From: Mucilaginibacter rubeus
GTDB lineage: Bacteria; Bacteroidota; Bacteroidia; Sphingobacteriales; Sphingobacteriaceae
Reading direction: 5' to 3'
Length of the DNA: 64,000 nucleotides
Assembly (NCBI RefSeq): GCF_014643835.1
Contig: NZ_BMKD01000001.1
Span: forward strand, 744,001-808,000
Part shown: piece by piece, positions 40,723 through 50,660 of the stretch
How positions within the stretch are numbered: position 1 is the first letter of the stretch
Layout of the letters: each line of letters begins with the position of its first letter
Notes under the pieces: generated by a model
What the model saw: only the letters and a program-made list of their open reading frames with translations
The model's database searches: none
Told to the model about the DNA's origin: nothing
Position numbers and translations under genes: made by a program

Positions 40723-43281
40723 TCAGGCGTTTGTTCTTAAAATCTCAAGCGGCGGTTTGTTTAATACCCCACGGCTATTCAGTAAGCCAATAACAACCGT
40801 CAGCAAACTTACTATTAAAAATAGCACAAGTGCTGGTAATATATTCACACTGTATGGTATTTCAAAACTATATTTTGCCAGGAAATAAGTACCCGCAAAA
40901 GCTATCAGGATTCCGGTTAAGGCCGACAGGCTGCCCAAAAACCAATACTCCAACGCTGTTATAGTGAATATTTGTTTACGGCTTGCACCAAGCGTACGCA
41001 ATAAAACACTTTCCTGGATGCGCTGATATTTGCTGATCCGCACAGATGCTATTAGTACCACAATACCTGTTATAATACTGAACGCGCTCATGAAACGTAT
41101 AACGTAGCTGATTTTACTTAACAGCTCATCAACAACACTTAAAATTAGCCCCAGATCAATTATCGAAACGTTAGGATAAGCCCTTACTACAACCTGCTGA
41201 AAAGCTGCTGATACCTTGTTTGATGGCACGTGTGTCATCAACACATGAAATTGCGGTGCACCCTCAAGTATTCCCTTCGGAAAAACCACCTGAAAATTGG
41301 TTTGTACCTTACCCCAGTTAACCTTGCGGATACTGGCAACATATGCCGGCATTTGTACGCCCTGCACATTAAATACTATTTTGTCGCCAATTTTAAGGTT
41401 GCCCCGTTTAGAGAGGTTTTCTTCAACAGATACCGGGATTTCTTTTGAAGGATCGGCTTTGCCAATCCATTTGCCATCCAGCAATTTCTCTGATGATGTT
41501 AACGAATCTCTGAACGTTACACGGTACTCCCAGGTAAACACACCATGCTGTATTTTAATAGTAGTGTCTTTTGCAAGGTCGGCGGCCGTTTTACCGTTGA
41601 TTTGTTCAATACGCATCGTAACAATAGGCACTTGTTGCAGCACAGGAAGTCCCTGTTGCTTTGTTAACTGAACAACCCCTTTTTCCTGGCTGCTCTGAAT
41701 ATCAAACAATATCATGTTTGATTGATTGCCGCTTGTAGAAAGATTGACTTGCTGTACCAATAATGTCTGCACAAAATAAAGTGTACAAATAAACATGGTA
41801 CTTAAACCAATGGATACGATAAGAATAATGGTTTGATTATTGGGGCGGTATAAATTCGCAAATCCCTGTCTCCATAAGTAGCTCCATGAGCCTTTTACTA
41901 TTGCTTTTGTGATACGCATTAATAGCCAGGCTGTTGCCGTAAGGATCATAAAGGCAATCAGGATTCCTAACGTAAACAGGATACTGCCAATGATGCTGTC
42001 TAATTGTAAATATGTAAATGCTATCACAAATACCAGTATCAGCAAATACACGAGCCAACGCAAAGGATCACGCCTGTTGCCACTTTCATCAAACGAGATA
42101 CGAAGCGTATTGAGCGGCGAGATATTGCGAACGGAGATTAAAGGTAGTAAAGCAAATAGTATAGAGATAATCACACCCAGTAAAATACCCTGGCCAATAG
42201 CCATCCACGAAATTTGTACGGAAATGGTAAACGGTAAAAAGTCCTTAAATACAATGGGGAGTAAATGTTGAACAGCGGTACCCAATATAGCCCCGGTAAC
42301 AGAACCGATAATCCCGATGCCTACAATTTGTATCAGGTAAATCAAAAATGCTTCGGATGATTTAACACCAAGACAACGCATAATAGCTATCGATGCAATT
42401 TTTTCTTTTACATAAATATGGATTGCGCTGGCTACACCAACGCAACCTAATAATAAGGCTACAAAACCAACCAGCGATAAAAAACGGCTTAGATCACCGA
42501 AGGCTCGCCCCGTATTGTCTTTTTTTGTTTCGATGGTTTCAAAGCGCATCCCTGCCTTGTCAAGCATAGGATCGATCTTTTTCCCGATCTTATCTACATT
42601 AACCGACGAATTAAACTTATAATAAAAACTATAATTAACCCGGCTGCCAATTTTTACAAGCCCGGTTTGCTCCAGGTATTGCATGGGGATATAAACTACG
42701 GGGGCAATACCCGCCATTACACCGCTTTGGCCTGGTGCTTTATTCAGGATACCGGCAATCTGGAAGTTGAGGTTACCTACTTTCACAGAATCACCCACTT
42801 TAGCATTAAACTGTAGCATCAGGGTTTTATCAACCAACGCCATTCTGCCTTTCTTGAAGGTAAGTCCGGCTACCTCGGGTGTGGTTTCTAAAGTGCCGTA
42901 GTAGGGGAAATCTCCGTGTAAAGCCCTGATCTGCACCAACCGGGTACCATTGGTGCGCGGAAAATAAGCCATGGACGCAAAGCTTCGTTCCTGTGAGCGG
43001 TCGTCGCCTAATGAATCGAGCATATGCTTTAATTTATCGTCGACCGGTTTGTTGCCGGAAATAGATAAGTCGGCACCAATCAGCGTAGCGGCCTGATCGT
43101 TCACATCATTCTGTACATTGTATTTGAACGAATAAATAGCCACCAGCGCAGCAATCCCAAATACGATGGCCGATATAAAAAGGAACAGCCTTGACCGGTT
43201 GCGCCGGCTATCGCGCCAGGCCATCCGAAACAGCCAGGGGATATTTATTTTTCTTTTGAAATCAATAGCAGTATTATCCAT
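40723..43281 (-). CDS. FtsX-like ABC permease, YbbP type
   Basis: From the ATG at 43279-43281 the protein has 852 residues. It has an N-terminal membrane helix (about 25-45), a large periplasmic domain, three helices (about 265-400), a second group of helices in the middle, another periplasmic domain, and the C-terminal FtsX block (RIQESVLLRTLGASRKQIF). This ten-helix layout marks the YbbP/type VII family, which couples cytoplasmic ATP use to periplasmic work and does not carry a substrate across the membrane. The start is 4 bases after the stop of its ATPase gene; a longer frame to 43314 would overlap that gene. Confidence 0.87.
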   Translation of the reverse strand: MDNTAIDFKRKINIPWLFRMAWRDSRRNRSRLFLFISAIVFGIAALVAIYSFKYNVQNDVNDQAATLIGADLSISGNKPVDDKLKHMLDSLGDDRSQERSFASMAYFPRTNGTRLVQIRALHGDFPYYGTLETTPEVAGLTFKKGRMALVDKTLMLQFNAKVGDSVKVGNLNFQIAGILNKAPGQSGVMAGIAPVVYIPMQYLEQTGLVKIGSRVNYSFYYKFNSSVNVDKIGKKIDPMLDKAGMRFETIETKKDNTGRAFGDLSRFLSLVGFVALLLGCVGVASAIHIYVKEKIASIAIMRCLGVKSSEAFLIYLIQIVGIGIIGSVTGAILGTAVQHLLPIVFKDFLPFTISVQISWMAIGQGILLGVIISILFALLPLISVRNISPLNTLRISFDESGNRRDPLRWLVYLLILVFVIAFTYLQLDSIIGSILFTLGILIAFMILTATAWLLMRITKAIVKGSWSYLWRQGFANLYRPNNQTIILIVSIGLSTMFICTLYFVQTLLVQQVNLSTSGNQSNMILFDIQSSQEKGVVQLTKQQGLPVLQQVPIVTMRIEQINGKTAADLAKDTTIKIQHGVFTWEYRVTFRDSLTSSEKLLDGKWIGKADPSKEIPVSVEENLSKRGNLKIGDKIVFNVQGVQMPAYVASIRKVNWGKVQTNFQVVFPKGILEGAPQFHVLMTHVPSNKVSAAFQQVVVRAYPNVSIIDLGLILSVVDELLSKISYVIRFMSAFSIITGIVVLIASVRISKYQRIQESVLLRTLGASRKQIFTITALEYWFLGSLSALTGILIAFAGTYFLAKYSFEIPYSVNILPALVLFLIVSLLTVVIGLLNSRGVLNKPPLEILRTNA

Positions 43282-43285
43282 TAGC

Positions 43286-43975
43286 TTATCCGTTAATGGT
43301 TTTTTCGTCGGCAATCAGTTTGCCGCCTTTGATCCTGATGATGCGCTGGGTTTTGGCTGCCAACTCAAGATCATGGGTCACCACTACAAGTGTAGTACCC
43401 GCTTCCTTATTCAGGTCGAAAATGAGTTTGATCACCTTGTCACTGGTTTCTGCATCGAGGTTTCCCGTAGGCTCGTCGGCAAAGAGGATCCGGGGGGCAT
43501 TTGAAAAAGCACGAGCCAATGATACACGTTGCTGTTCACCACCCGAAAGCTGGAGCGGGTAATGATGTCCGCGCTCTGATAAGCCCACTTTATCTAAAAG
43601 ATCCCAAGCCCTTGCTTTGATGTTTTTTTCGCCTCTAAGCTCAAGTGGCACCATGACGTTTTCGAGCGCAGTAAGTGTAGGTAGCAACTGGAAATTCTGG
43701 AATATGAAACCTACATGCTGATTCCGCACTTGTGCACGCTGATCTTCAGTAAGCTTATTAAGGTTAATACCATTAAGCTCAACAGTGCCTGAAGTTGAGC
43801 GGTCGAGCCCGGCACAAAGGCCAAGCAGGGTGGTTTTTCCGCTGCCTGATGGCCCAACTATAGCATTGGTTGAACCTGCCGCCACCGAAAAATTTATTTG
43901 ATCGAGCACGGTGAGCGTACGACCGGCACTTTGGTATGTTTTACTTAAATCAGAGATATTGAGGATATTGTCCAC
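43286..43975 (-). CDS. ABC ATP-binding protein, YbbA/LolD type
   Basis: With GTG at 43973-43975 the protein has 229 residues, as in the family; the in-frame ATG at 44044 would read through the terminator at 44001-44030. Walker A is GPSGSGKTT, the signature LSGGEQQRVSLARA, Walker B ILFADEPTGNLD and the switch HD in VVTHDLELA. It energises the YbbP-type permease encoded 4 bases downstream. It is the first gene of the operon with the TesA-like esterase. Confidence 0.9.
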   Translation of the reverse strand: MDNILNISDLSKTYQSAGRTLTVLDQINFSVAAGSTNAIVGPSGSGKTTLLGLCAGLDRSTSGTVELNGINLNKLTEDQRAQVRNQHVGFIFQNFQLLPTLTALENVMVPLELRGEKNIKARAWDLLDKVGLSERGHHYPLQLSGGEQQRVSLARAFSNAPRILFADEPTGNLDAETSDKVIKLIFDLNKEAGTTLVVVTHDLELAAKTQRIIRIKGGKLIADEKTING

Positions 43976-44000
43976 AGATGTTTTTTTATGGTATAGATAC

Positions 44001-44030
44001 AAAAAAGCCGGGGTTGTTACCACGCCCGGC
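44001..44030 (-). terminator. Terminator after the GNAT gene
   Basis: On the minus strand GCCGGG pairs with CCCGGC and is followed by TTTTTT. It separates the GNAT gene from the ybbA-like operon. Confidence 0.65.
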
Positions 44031-44080
44031 CATTGAATGTCCAAGTATTATGCCATCTTTACTTTTAGCTGACATTGAGT

Positions 44081-44686
44081 TTAAAGGCGGCTTTTCAAGC
44101 TGTCTCTTAGTTTATTTTCCCATTCGTCTTTTAAAATACTCAGCACAATCGAGTCACGGCGGCTGCCATTGGCAAGAGGCGTATGATTTCGCAAAACGCC
44201 TTCAACTGTACAACCAATGCTTTTCATGGCAGCTATGCTTCGCTCGTTTCGAGCATCGGCCCTGAATTCCACACGCTCTATTCCCAGTTGGTCAAAAGCC
44301 AATTGAAGCAGCAAAAATTTACAATGTTTATTAAGTCCCGTACCCCTGAACTTTTCGCCATACCAGGTATAGCCTAACTGTAAGGTTTGATAGGCAGGCT
44401 GAATATCATAGAAACGGGTACTGCCTGCATACCCGCCGCTTGCTTTATCAAAAATTATAAAAGGATATTCCCTACCTGTAGTGCGGCCATTAGCAGCTGC
44501 TTTAATATAAGCTCGCATGCCATCCTCGCCGGCAGCACTTGTGAGTGAGTAATTCCAGGTGTCGGGTTCATTGATGGCAAAAGGGAGCAGGTGGTCAAGG
44601 TCAGTTTCCTGCAAGGGGCGTAATAGTACCCTGTCGTCTTCTAAAACATAGCTTGCTTCGGGGTGGAATGCAGTGCTCATCGTCAA
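44081..44686 (-). CDS. GNAT-family N-acetyltransferase (RimJ/RimL type)
   Basis: The 201-residue protein (alternative ATG at 44680) reads VLLRPLQETDLDHLLPFAIN at the start. It has the acetyl-CoA region GYTWYGEKFRGTGLNKHCKF and the C-terminal IERVEFRADARNERSIAAMK, typical of RimJ/RimL-like acetyltransferases that modify protein N-termini or small amines. The substrate is unknown. It lies 21 bases behind the MarR gene on the same strand and may be co-transcribed with it. Confidence 0.88.
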   Translation of the reverse strand: MTMSTAFHPEASYVLEDDRVLLRPLQETDLDHLLPFAINEPDTWNYSLTSAAGEDGMRAYIKAAANGRTTGREYPFIIFDKASGGYAGSTRFYDIQPAYQTLQLGYTWYGEKFRGTGLNKHCKFLLLQLAFDQLGIERVEFRADARNERSIAAMKSIGCTVEGVLRNHTPLANGSRRDSIVLSILKDEWENKLRDSLKSRL

Positions 44687-44707
44687 TTGTTGTTACTGGT
44701 ACTGAAG

Positions 44708-45340
44708 TTAAGCTTTATCTGCCATTGCAAGCTCATACATCTGGTCAAAAGGTTTATTTTTTAGTTCGATGGCAACAGCCGAGTTCCGCTGCTCACAATA
44801 TTTTAGCATTTCATAGCAATCGGTTAAAATATCATCATCGATACCTTTAAAAGTCATTTCCACCACTTTTCCAGAGATCTTATAATATTCGTCAAGAGCC
44901 GCAATACCCTTCTCGGTTATTTTGATCAGCTTAGCCCGTTTGTCATCGGGGGAGGTTCGTTCATCTATCTTGTTTTCCCGGATGAGCCGGTTAATGACTT
45001 CCATGCCGGTTGTTGTTTCGGCAAACATATAGTTGATCAGGTCGCTTTTTCTTACCTCCCCAAGGTGAAGTAAACCATTTAGGTAATAGAAACTTTCGGC
45101 AGGAGGGATGCCGATGTGGTTAACTGCCGACCGGAAATAAAGTGAATAAGCGCTCAGGATGCGGCCGAGGGTTTTAAGCAAGTATGCGCCGTTCATGATG
45201 CGCTCACCTTTTTTGCCGGCTTGTTTAGGCTTTGGGCGTTGCTTTTGCAGGTAGTATCTGCAAAATGCTTCTACAGTAGGTTGTTCGCTTACTTCTTCAA
45301 AAACAGTCCATTCTTCAACTAATTGCACTATTGGTTTCAT
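44708..45340 (-). CDS. MarR-family regulator, long N-terminus
   Basis: At 210 residues it is longer than the usual 140-160. Residues 1-60 are extra and include a basic segment (QKQRPKPKQAGKKGER). The winged helix follows (LHLGEVRKSDLINYMFAETT, with wing ENKIDERTSPDDKRAKLIKI). It is divergent from a two-gene ABC exporter, and the spacer carries repeated AAATAGAAATATAT elements. It therefore probably represses the exporter and itself. Confidence 0.87.
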   Translation of the reverse strand: MKPIVQLVEEWTVFEEVSEQPTVEAFCRYYLQKQRPKPKQAGKKGERIMNGAYLLKTLGRILSAYSLYFRSAVNHIGIPPAESFYYLNGLLHLGEVRKSDLINYMFAETTTGMEVINRLIRENKIDERTSPDDKRAKLIKITEKGIAALDEYYKISGKVVEMTFKGIDDDILTDCYEMLKYCEQRNSAVAIELKNKPFDQMYELAMADKA

Positions 45341-45373
45341 TTTATTCCGGTTTAGGTGTAAAATTATAAATTT

Positions 45374-45443
45374 ATTTCTAAAATGTTTTAATTATTCCCA
45401 AATAGAAATATATTTGTCAAACTATATCGAAATAGAAATATAT
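45374..45443. promoter_or_regulatory. Repeated operator-like elements between MarR and ABC exporter genes
   Basis: AAATAGAAATATAT occurs at 45400-45413 and 45430-45443 as direct repeats 30 bp apart, about three helical turns. An inverted core ATTTCTA is at 45374-45380. An exact -7 box TATATTTG (45409-45416) overlaps the first copy, so a bound protein would block it. Confidence 0.5.
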
Positions 45444-45587
45444 GGAAAATAAGAATGGCTTACCGTTCCGTTCTGATTTATTTCGATAATTTTAGATTGA
45501 AATAAAAATGTTTTGCAGGTTCAGTCGTCAACTATAATAAAAGCGCGATTTGATACCCGCAAAAGAGAATTATAAATCAAGATCACT

Positions 45588-47342
45588 ATGCAACCTGATC
45601 CTACAAAAAAAACAAACAATAAACCTCCCGGCGTATTTAGTTTGCTGAAACCATATAAAGGGCTTGTGGCGCTGTTACTGTTATTTGCTTTACTGGGCAA
45701 CGCCATGAACCTTTGGCTGCCTAAAATTATAGCTAACGGTATTGATGCCTACTCCAATCATCATTTTGTGATAAACGAGGTTATGGCCAAATTTCTGACG
45801 GCGACAATTGTGGTATTTTTGTTTGCAGGCTTACAGGCAATTGTGCAAATATATGCATCTGAAAAAGTAGCGCGTGATCTCAGGCAGCAACTGGCTGATA
45901 AAATATCCCGCCAAACCCATGCTTTTATCGAGCAGGCAAACCCTTCAAAACTGTTAACCAACCTTACTTCGGATATCGATTCGATCAAACTATTCGTATC
46001 GCAGGCTTTGGTTTCTATTGTATCGTCGCTATTTATCATTATTGGCTGCAGTGTTATGCTGCTCACCATTAACTGGAAACTTGCGCTGGTTGTGATCACT
46101 ATTATTCCCATCATTGGCGGTACTTTTTTTTACGTTTTGAAAAACGTGCGCGCGTTGTTTATGAAAAGCCGCGGCGTTATCGACCAGCTTAATAAAGTAA
46201 TTAATGAGAGCATACTCGGCGCAGCACTCATCAGGGTGATCAACTCGCAGCAGTTGGAATACAATAAATTCCTGGCCGCCAATACCGAAGCAAAGGATTA
46301 CGGTTTAAAGATCCTTGGTTTTTTTGCCGGGCTCATTCCTATTGTAACGTTTACCGCTAACATGGCAGCATTTACTATTTTGGTAATGGGCGGGCATTTC
46401 GTAATCAGCGGCAGCATGACCCTGGGTAGTTTCGCGGCTTTCAACAGCTACCTGTCGTTATTGATATTCCCGATATTCATTTTAGGTTTCATGAGCAACC
46501 TGATAGCCCAGGCTACGGCTTCATTTACGAGGATCAGCATGGTTTTGAATGCGCCGGATGTTACCGACGGTGGCCCGTTGAAGGATACTTTGCGCGGCGA
46601 TGTGGAACTGAGGAACGTTACAATAAGCTACGGCCAAAAATCGGCGCTGAAAAACATCTCATTTAAAGTTAAGGCAGGTTCAAAGATCGCCATCATCGGG
46701 CCTACATCTGCCGGTAAAACGCAATTATTGTACCTGCTCACCGGCTTGATCAATGCTACCGAAGGTGAAGTGTTGTTTGACGGCAAAGCCCTTGCCGAAT
46801 ATGACAGTGAAACCTTTCACCGGCAGGTTGGCTTTGTTTTTCAGGATAGCATTATCTTTAATATGAGCATTCGTGAAAATATCGCTTTCAGCGATACGGT
46901 GACTGATGAATCGCTTCAAAAAGCGATTGAAACAGCCGAGTTAAGTACGTTTATCGATAACCTGCCCGACAAATTGAGCACTATTGTTTCTGAACGGGGC
47001 TCAAGCCTTTCGGGCGGACAAAAGCAACGCATTATGCTTGCCCGGGCACTTGCAGTTAATCCAAAGGTTTTGCTGCTTGATGATTTTACTGCCAGGGTTG
47101 ATAACAATACCGAAAGGAAGATCCTGGCAAATATTCAAAAGAACTATCCGGGTTTAACACTGATATCGGTAACCCAAAAGATTGCCTCTGTTGAACATTA
47201 CGACCAGATCATTTTGCTGATGCAAGGCGAAATAGTAGCCAGCGGCGTGCATGATGAGCTGATGAAAACCAGTCCGGATTATGTACAGATCTTTAATTCA
47301 CAGCAAAGCACCAGCAATTACGAACAGGGTGTTAGCCATTAA
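45588..47342 (+). CDS. ABC exporter half-transporter with degenerate ATPase site
   Basis: The 584-residue protein has six membrane helices (about 25-300) and one nucleotide-binding domain: Walker A GPTSAGKTQ, Q-loop VFQDS, signature LSGGQKQR, Walker B VLLLDDFTARVD. The catalytic Glu after Walker B is Asp (DD instead of DE), and the switch His is replaced by Gln in LISVTQKIA. Both changes mark the non-hydrolysing half of heterodimeric exporters such as TM287/288. Its partner follows 34 bases on. The substrate is likely a drug or lipid, but this is not shown by the sequence. Confidence 0.9.
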   Translation: MQPDPTKKTNNKPPGVFSLLKPYKGLVALLLLFALLGNAMNLWLPKIIANGIDAYSNHHFVINEVMAKFLTATIVVFLFAGLQAIVQIYASEKVARDLRQQLADKISRQTHAFIEQANPSKLLTNLTSDIDSIKLFVSQALVSIVSSLFIIIGCSVMLLTINWKLALVVITIIPIIGGTFFYVLKNVRALFMKSRGVIDQLNKVINESILGAALIRVINSQQLEYNKFLAANTEAKDYGLKILGFFAGLIPIVTFTANMAAFTILVMGGHFVISGSMTLGSFAAFNSYLSLLIFPIFILGFMSNLIAQATASFTRISMVLNAPDVTDGGPLKDTLRGDVELRNVTISYGQKSALKNISFKVKAGSKIAIIGPTSAGKTQLLYLLTGLINATEGEVLFDGKALAEYDSETFHRQVGFVFQDSIIFNMSIRENIAFSDTVTDESLQKAIETAELSTFIDNLPDKLSTIVSERGSSLSGGQKQRIMLARALAVNPKVLLLDDFTARVDNNTERKILANIQKNYPGLTLISVTQKIASVEHYDQIILLMQGEIVASGVHDELMKTSPDYVQIFNSQQSTSNYEQGVSH

Positions 47343-47376
47343 ACATAAAGTTAGCGCCTGAAAAATATTGATTATA

Positions 47377-49137
47377 ATGAACTACGATCTTAACCAATTA
47401 GGTAAAAATCAGCCAAAAACTTCTACGCTGGCCGGGTTAAAAAAGCTGCTGCAGCTGATAGCTCATGAAAAGCGTACGCTCATCATTGCTTTTTTTGCCA
47501 TCCTTGTTAACTCCACACTTAACCTGCTTGGGCCGCTTATTATCGGTCATACCATTGACAAATATGTGCAGCACAAGGATTTTAGCGGGGTTTTACATAA
47601 TGCGGCTATTTTATTTTGTATGTACCTGGTAGCTTTATTTACCAGCTATAAGCAAACCACGCTGATGGGAGGGGTGGGGCAAAGGATGTTGTTTACCTTG
47701 CGCAATTCTATCTTTAATAAGTTACAGCAATTGCCGGTAGCCTTTTTTAATCAGAACAAGGCCGGCGACCTGATATCGAGGGTTAACAACGATACCGATA
47801 AGCTTAATCAATTCTTTTCCCAGTCATTGATGCAGTTTATCGGCAATATCTCTATTATGATCGGCGCCGGTATTTTTTTGCTGGCTATCAATATTGAGCT
47901 GGGAGCGGCTGCTTTATCTCCGGCCTTGGTCATTCTGTTTTTAACGCTGGTATTATCACCATGGATAAAAAGGAAAAATGCAGCAAATTTGAAAAGTACA
48001 GGTGCATTGAGCGGTGAGATCCAGGAGAGCATTAATAATTTTAAAGTGATCATCGCTTTTAACCGGCGCGATTATTTCAGGAAGCGTTTTGACATAGCTA
48101 ACAATCAAAACTATAAAACAGCTATCGGATCGGGCCTGGCTAACAACGTGTTTGTGCCGGTATATGGTTTATTTGCCAGTATGGCCCAGCTTACCGTCCT
48201 GTGCTTTGGTATCTACCTGATCAGTAAAGGTATGTTCTCTATCGGGTTGCTGGTGAGCTACTTATCATATGCTACCAATTTTTATAACCCGTTAAGGCAA
48301 TTAGCTGCTTTATGGACAAACTTTCAGCTGGCGATGGCGGGCTGGGACAGGATCTCGCAGATCTTATCCCTTGAAACCGATTTACCCGTGCTGCAGGCAG
48401 GCATTAACGAACCAGATGCTGCTTTATTAGAGTTCAGACATGTGCACTTTAGTTATGATGAAAGCCGGGAGATCCTCCATAATATCTGCTTTAAATTAGA
48501 GCGTGGCAAAACCTATGCCTTGGTTGGCCCCACAGGTGGCGGCAAAACAACAACGGCTTCATTAATAGCACGTTTGTATGACCCTACTAAAGGGTTGGTG
48601 TTACTTGGCGGGAAAGATATCAGGAGTTTTACGGCCGAGGAACGCAGCCGAAAAATAGGCTTTATTTTACAGGAGCCGTTCCTGTTTACAGGCACGGTAA
48701 GAGATAATATCCTTTATGGCAACGAGCTTTTTCAAGATCATACCAACGAAGAAATGGAACAGGTGATCAGGGATGCCAACCTGGGCAGCCTGCTGGCAAT
48801 TTTTGAAGAAGGGTTGGACACCAAAGTTCTATCAGGCGGCGACAGCATTAGCTTGGGCCAGAAGCAGCTTATTGCCTTTATGCGGGCTGTTTTACGCAAC
48901 CCGGAAATTTTGATACTGGATGAGGCAACAGCCAACATTGATACCATTACCGAAAAATTGCTGAGCGACATTTTGGATAACCTGCCAAAAACTACTACAA
49001 GGGTAATAATAGCACATCGTTTAAATACGATTGAAAATGCTGATGAGATCTTTTTTGTAAACTCGGGTGAGGTGATCAGGGCTGGATCATTTGATGACGC
49101 TATGGATTTATTGTTGCAAGGAAAGAGGGTAAGCTGA
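47377..49137 (+). CDS. ABC exporter half-transporter with catalytic ATPase site
   Basis: From the ATG at 47377 the protein has 586 residues: six helices and an NBD with Walker A GPTGGGKTT, Walker B ILILDEATANID (catalytic Glu present) and switch His in VIIAHRLN. The signature is SLGQKQ instead of SGGQ. In a heterodimer this altered signature faces the degenerate Walker site of the partner, so the two proteins complement each other: one active site and one site that only binds ATP. An extra GGDS segment precedes the signature. Confidence 0.9.
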   Translation: MNYDLNQLGKNQPKTSTLAGLKKLLQLIAHEKRTLIIAFFAILVNSTLNLLGPLIIGHTIDKYVQHKDFSGVLHNAAILFCMYLVALFTSYKQTTLMGGVGQRMLFTLRNSIFNKLQQLPVAFFNQNKAGDLISRVNNDTDKLNQFFSQSLMQFIGNISIMIGAGIFLLAINIELGAAALSPALVILFLTLVLSPWIKRKNAANLKSTGALSGEIQESINNFKVIIAFNRRDYFRKRFDIANNQNYKTAIGSGLANNVFVPVYGLFASMAQLTVLCFGIYLISKGMFSIGLLVSYLSYATNFYNPLRQLAALWTNFQLAMAGWDRISQILSLETDLPVLQAGINEPDAALLEFRHVHFSYDESREILHNICFKLERGKTYALVGPTGGGKTTTASLIARLYDPTKGLVLLGGKDIRSFTAEERSRKIGFILQEPFLFTGTVRDNILYGNELFQDHTNEEMEQVIRDANLGSLLAIFEEGLDTKVLSGGDSISLGQKQLIAFMRAVLRNPEILILDEATANIDTITEKLLSDILDNLPKTTTRVIIAHRLNTIENADEIFFVNSGEVIRAGSFDDAMDLLLQGKRVS

Positions 49138-49310
49138 TCTTTCTTGGGATATGGATATGCGGTATCATGGTTTTGCCTTGTTTTTTATCCGGACTTGATA
49201 AATCGTTTTAAATTTTGGAGATAAATTGCCGGTATATAAAATAGTTGTCCGATCAACACTAAATAATTGCTAAATTATTTTTACAATTGCATATAAACTT
49301 AACCTAAGTT

Positions 49311-50015
49311 ATGCATAAGTACAGCGGCGAAACGCGCATTTTAGTTGCAACAGATTGTATCATATTTGGATTCGACGGGGCAAATATTAAGTTATTGCTT
49401 GTTCAGCGTGGCCTTGAGCCCGAAAAACACAAGTGGAGCCTGATAGGTGGTTTTATAAAACCAACCGAATCACCCGAAGACGCTGCAAACCGTGTGCTTG
49501 AATTGCGCACCGGGCTTAAGAATGTGTATATGGAGCAGTTCCAGGTATTCGGTAAACCGGAACGTGACCCGGTAGAAAGGACCCTTTCCGTTGCTTATTT
49601 CGCGCTTATCGACATCCATAAATATGAGGCCCAACTAAGTGAAGAATATCACCCCGAATGGTTTTTACTGGATGAGATGCCCGATTTGATCTTTGACCAT
49701 AATGAAATGGTGCGCCTCGCTAAAAGACAACTGCGCTATAAAGCCGCGCTTCACCCGATTTTATTTCAATTGCTTCCGGAAAAGTTCACCATTCCGCAAT
49801 TACAGGCCCTTTATGAAGGAGTTTATCAAACCAAGTTTGATGACAGGAACTTTAGCCGTAAGCTGCTTTCAACAGGTTTGCTTGTAAAGCTCCCTGAAAA
49901 GGATAAGCTTTCATCAAAAAAAGGTGCATTTTACTACAAACTTGATCAGTCACATTACGAGGAAAATTTTGAAAAGTTCCTGAACCTGGTGCCCAACCCT
50001 GATAAGTTTTTTTAA
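49311..50015 (+). CDS. Nudix-related transcriptional regulator (NrtR/AraR-like)
   Basis: The 234-residue protein has a Nudix domain (about 8-150) and a C-terminal winged helix (about 155-230, LPEKFTIPQLQALYEGVYQT). The Nudix box GGFIKPTESPEDAANRVLEL keeps the Gly and first Glu, but the REUxEE core has become RVLELR, so hydrolysis should be lost. This is the known pattern of Nudix-derived repressors, such as AraR of Bacteroides (arabinose) and NrtR (NAD). The effector cannot be told and no target operon is adjacent. Confidence 0.85.
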   Translation: MHKYSGETRILVATDCIIFGFDGANIKLLLVQRGLEPEKHKWSLIGGFIKPTESPEDAANRVLELRTGLKNVYMEQFQVFGKPERDPVERTLSVAYFALIDIHKYEAQLSEEYHPEWFLLDEMPDLIFDHNEMVRLAKRQLRYKAALHPILFQLLPEKFTIPQLQALYEGVYQTKFDDRNFSRKLLSTGLLVKLPEKDKLSSKKGAFYYKLDQSHYEENFEKFLNLVPNPDKFF

Positions 50016-50660
50016 CATGCAGGACAAATGCGTTTTAATATTTTAGTGACAACGCCTTGTTGTTTATATAGCTGACGAGATGATGTCGGTTAGCTATTAG
50101 CATCAAATGACCCTTGTTTTATGACCTGATGCGGGTTAAATTCGTCGGGGTCTTATCAGCATGCTTTTACCAATGGCAGGCAACATTCGAATGTATGGGA
50201 CTACTCAGAAAATCTGTTTAGTGTTAACCCTGTAAAATATAAATAATTGATTATTAGGTATTTGAATGCTTGGTATTTAAAATGTGTTAAGTCGTGTTAA
50301 CCCCTGTTAGTTGCGTGTGTCCGGTTTTAACATGTGTTTTTTATTATCATCCGGACCTGCTGGTGGGGTTTTATAGATAGCCATGTTGCTGACACTGTTA
50401 ACACGGAGATAGTTCCCAAAACCATTGCCAAACGATGGCAACACGACGATCAGAAATACACCATCCAAAATGCTCTTGAAGTTTATGATCCGCGGAAAAG
50501 CAACTTGAGCTTAGTTATAAATTAAACGCAGCTAATTATAAAATTGACCGGGCAAATAACGGCATGGTTATTTTATATAATCATATACCGTATCAATTAA
50601 AGGTTTTTGTATTTTTAAAGGGTTAGTTTAATACTATCAAACCAATTCAACTAAACACTT
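50016..50660. other. Long spacer without a supported gene
   Basis: I find no recognisable gene, RNA or repeat in these 645 bases. A 63-codon frame at 50334-50525 shows no start signal, domain or favourable composition. The last 100 bases are AT-rich and probably hold the promoter of the PKD protein gene. Confidence 0.5.

Noticed and set aside
50334-50525. 63-codon frame in the long spacer
   Set aside because: No domain, promoter or neighbour supports it; kept only as a note in the spacer entry.
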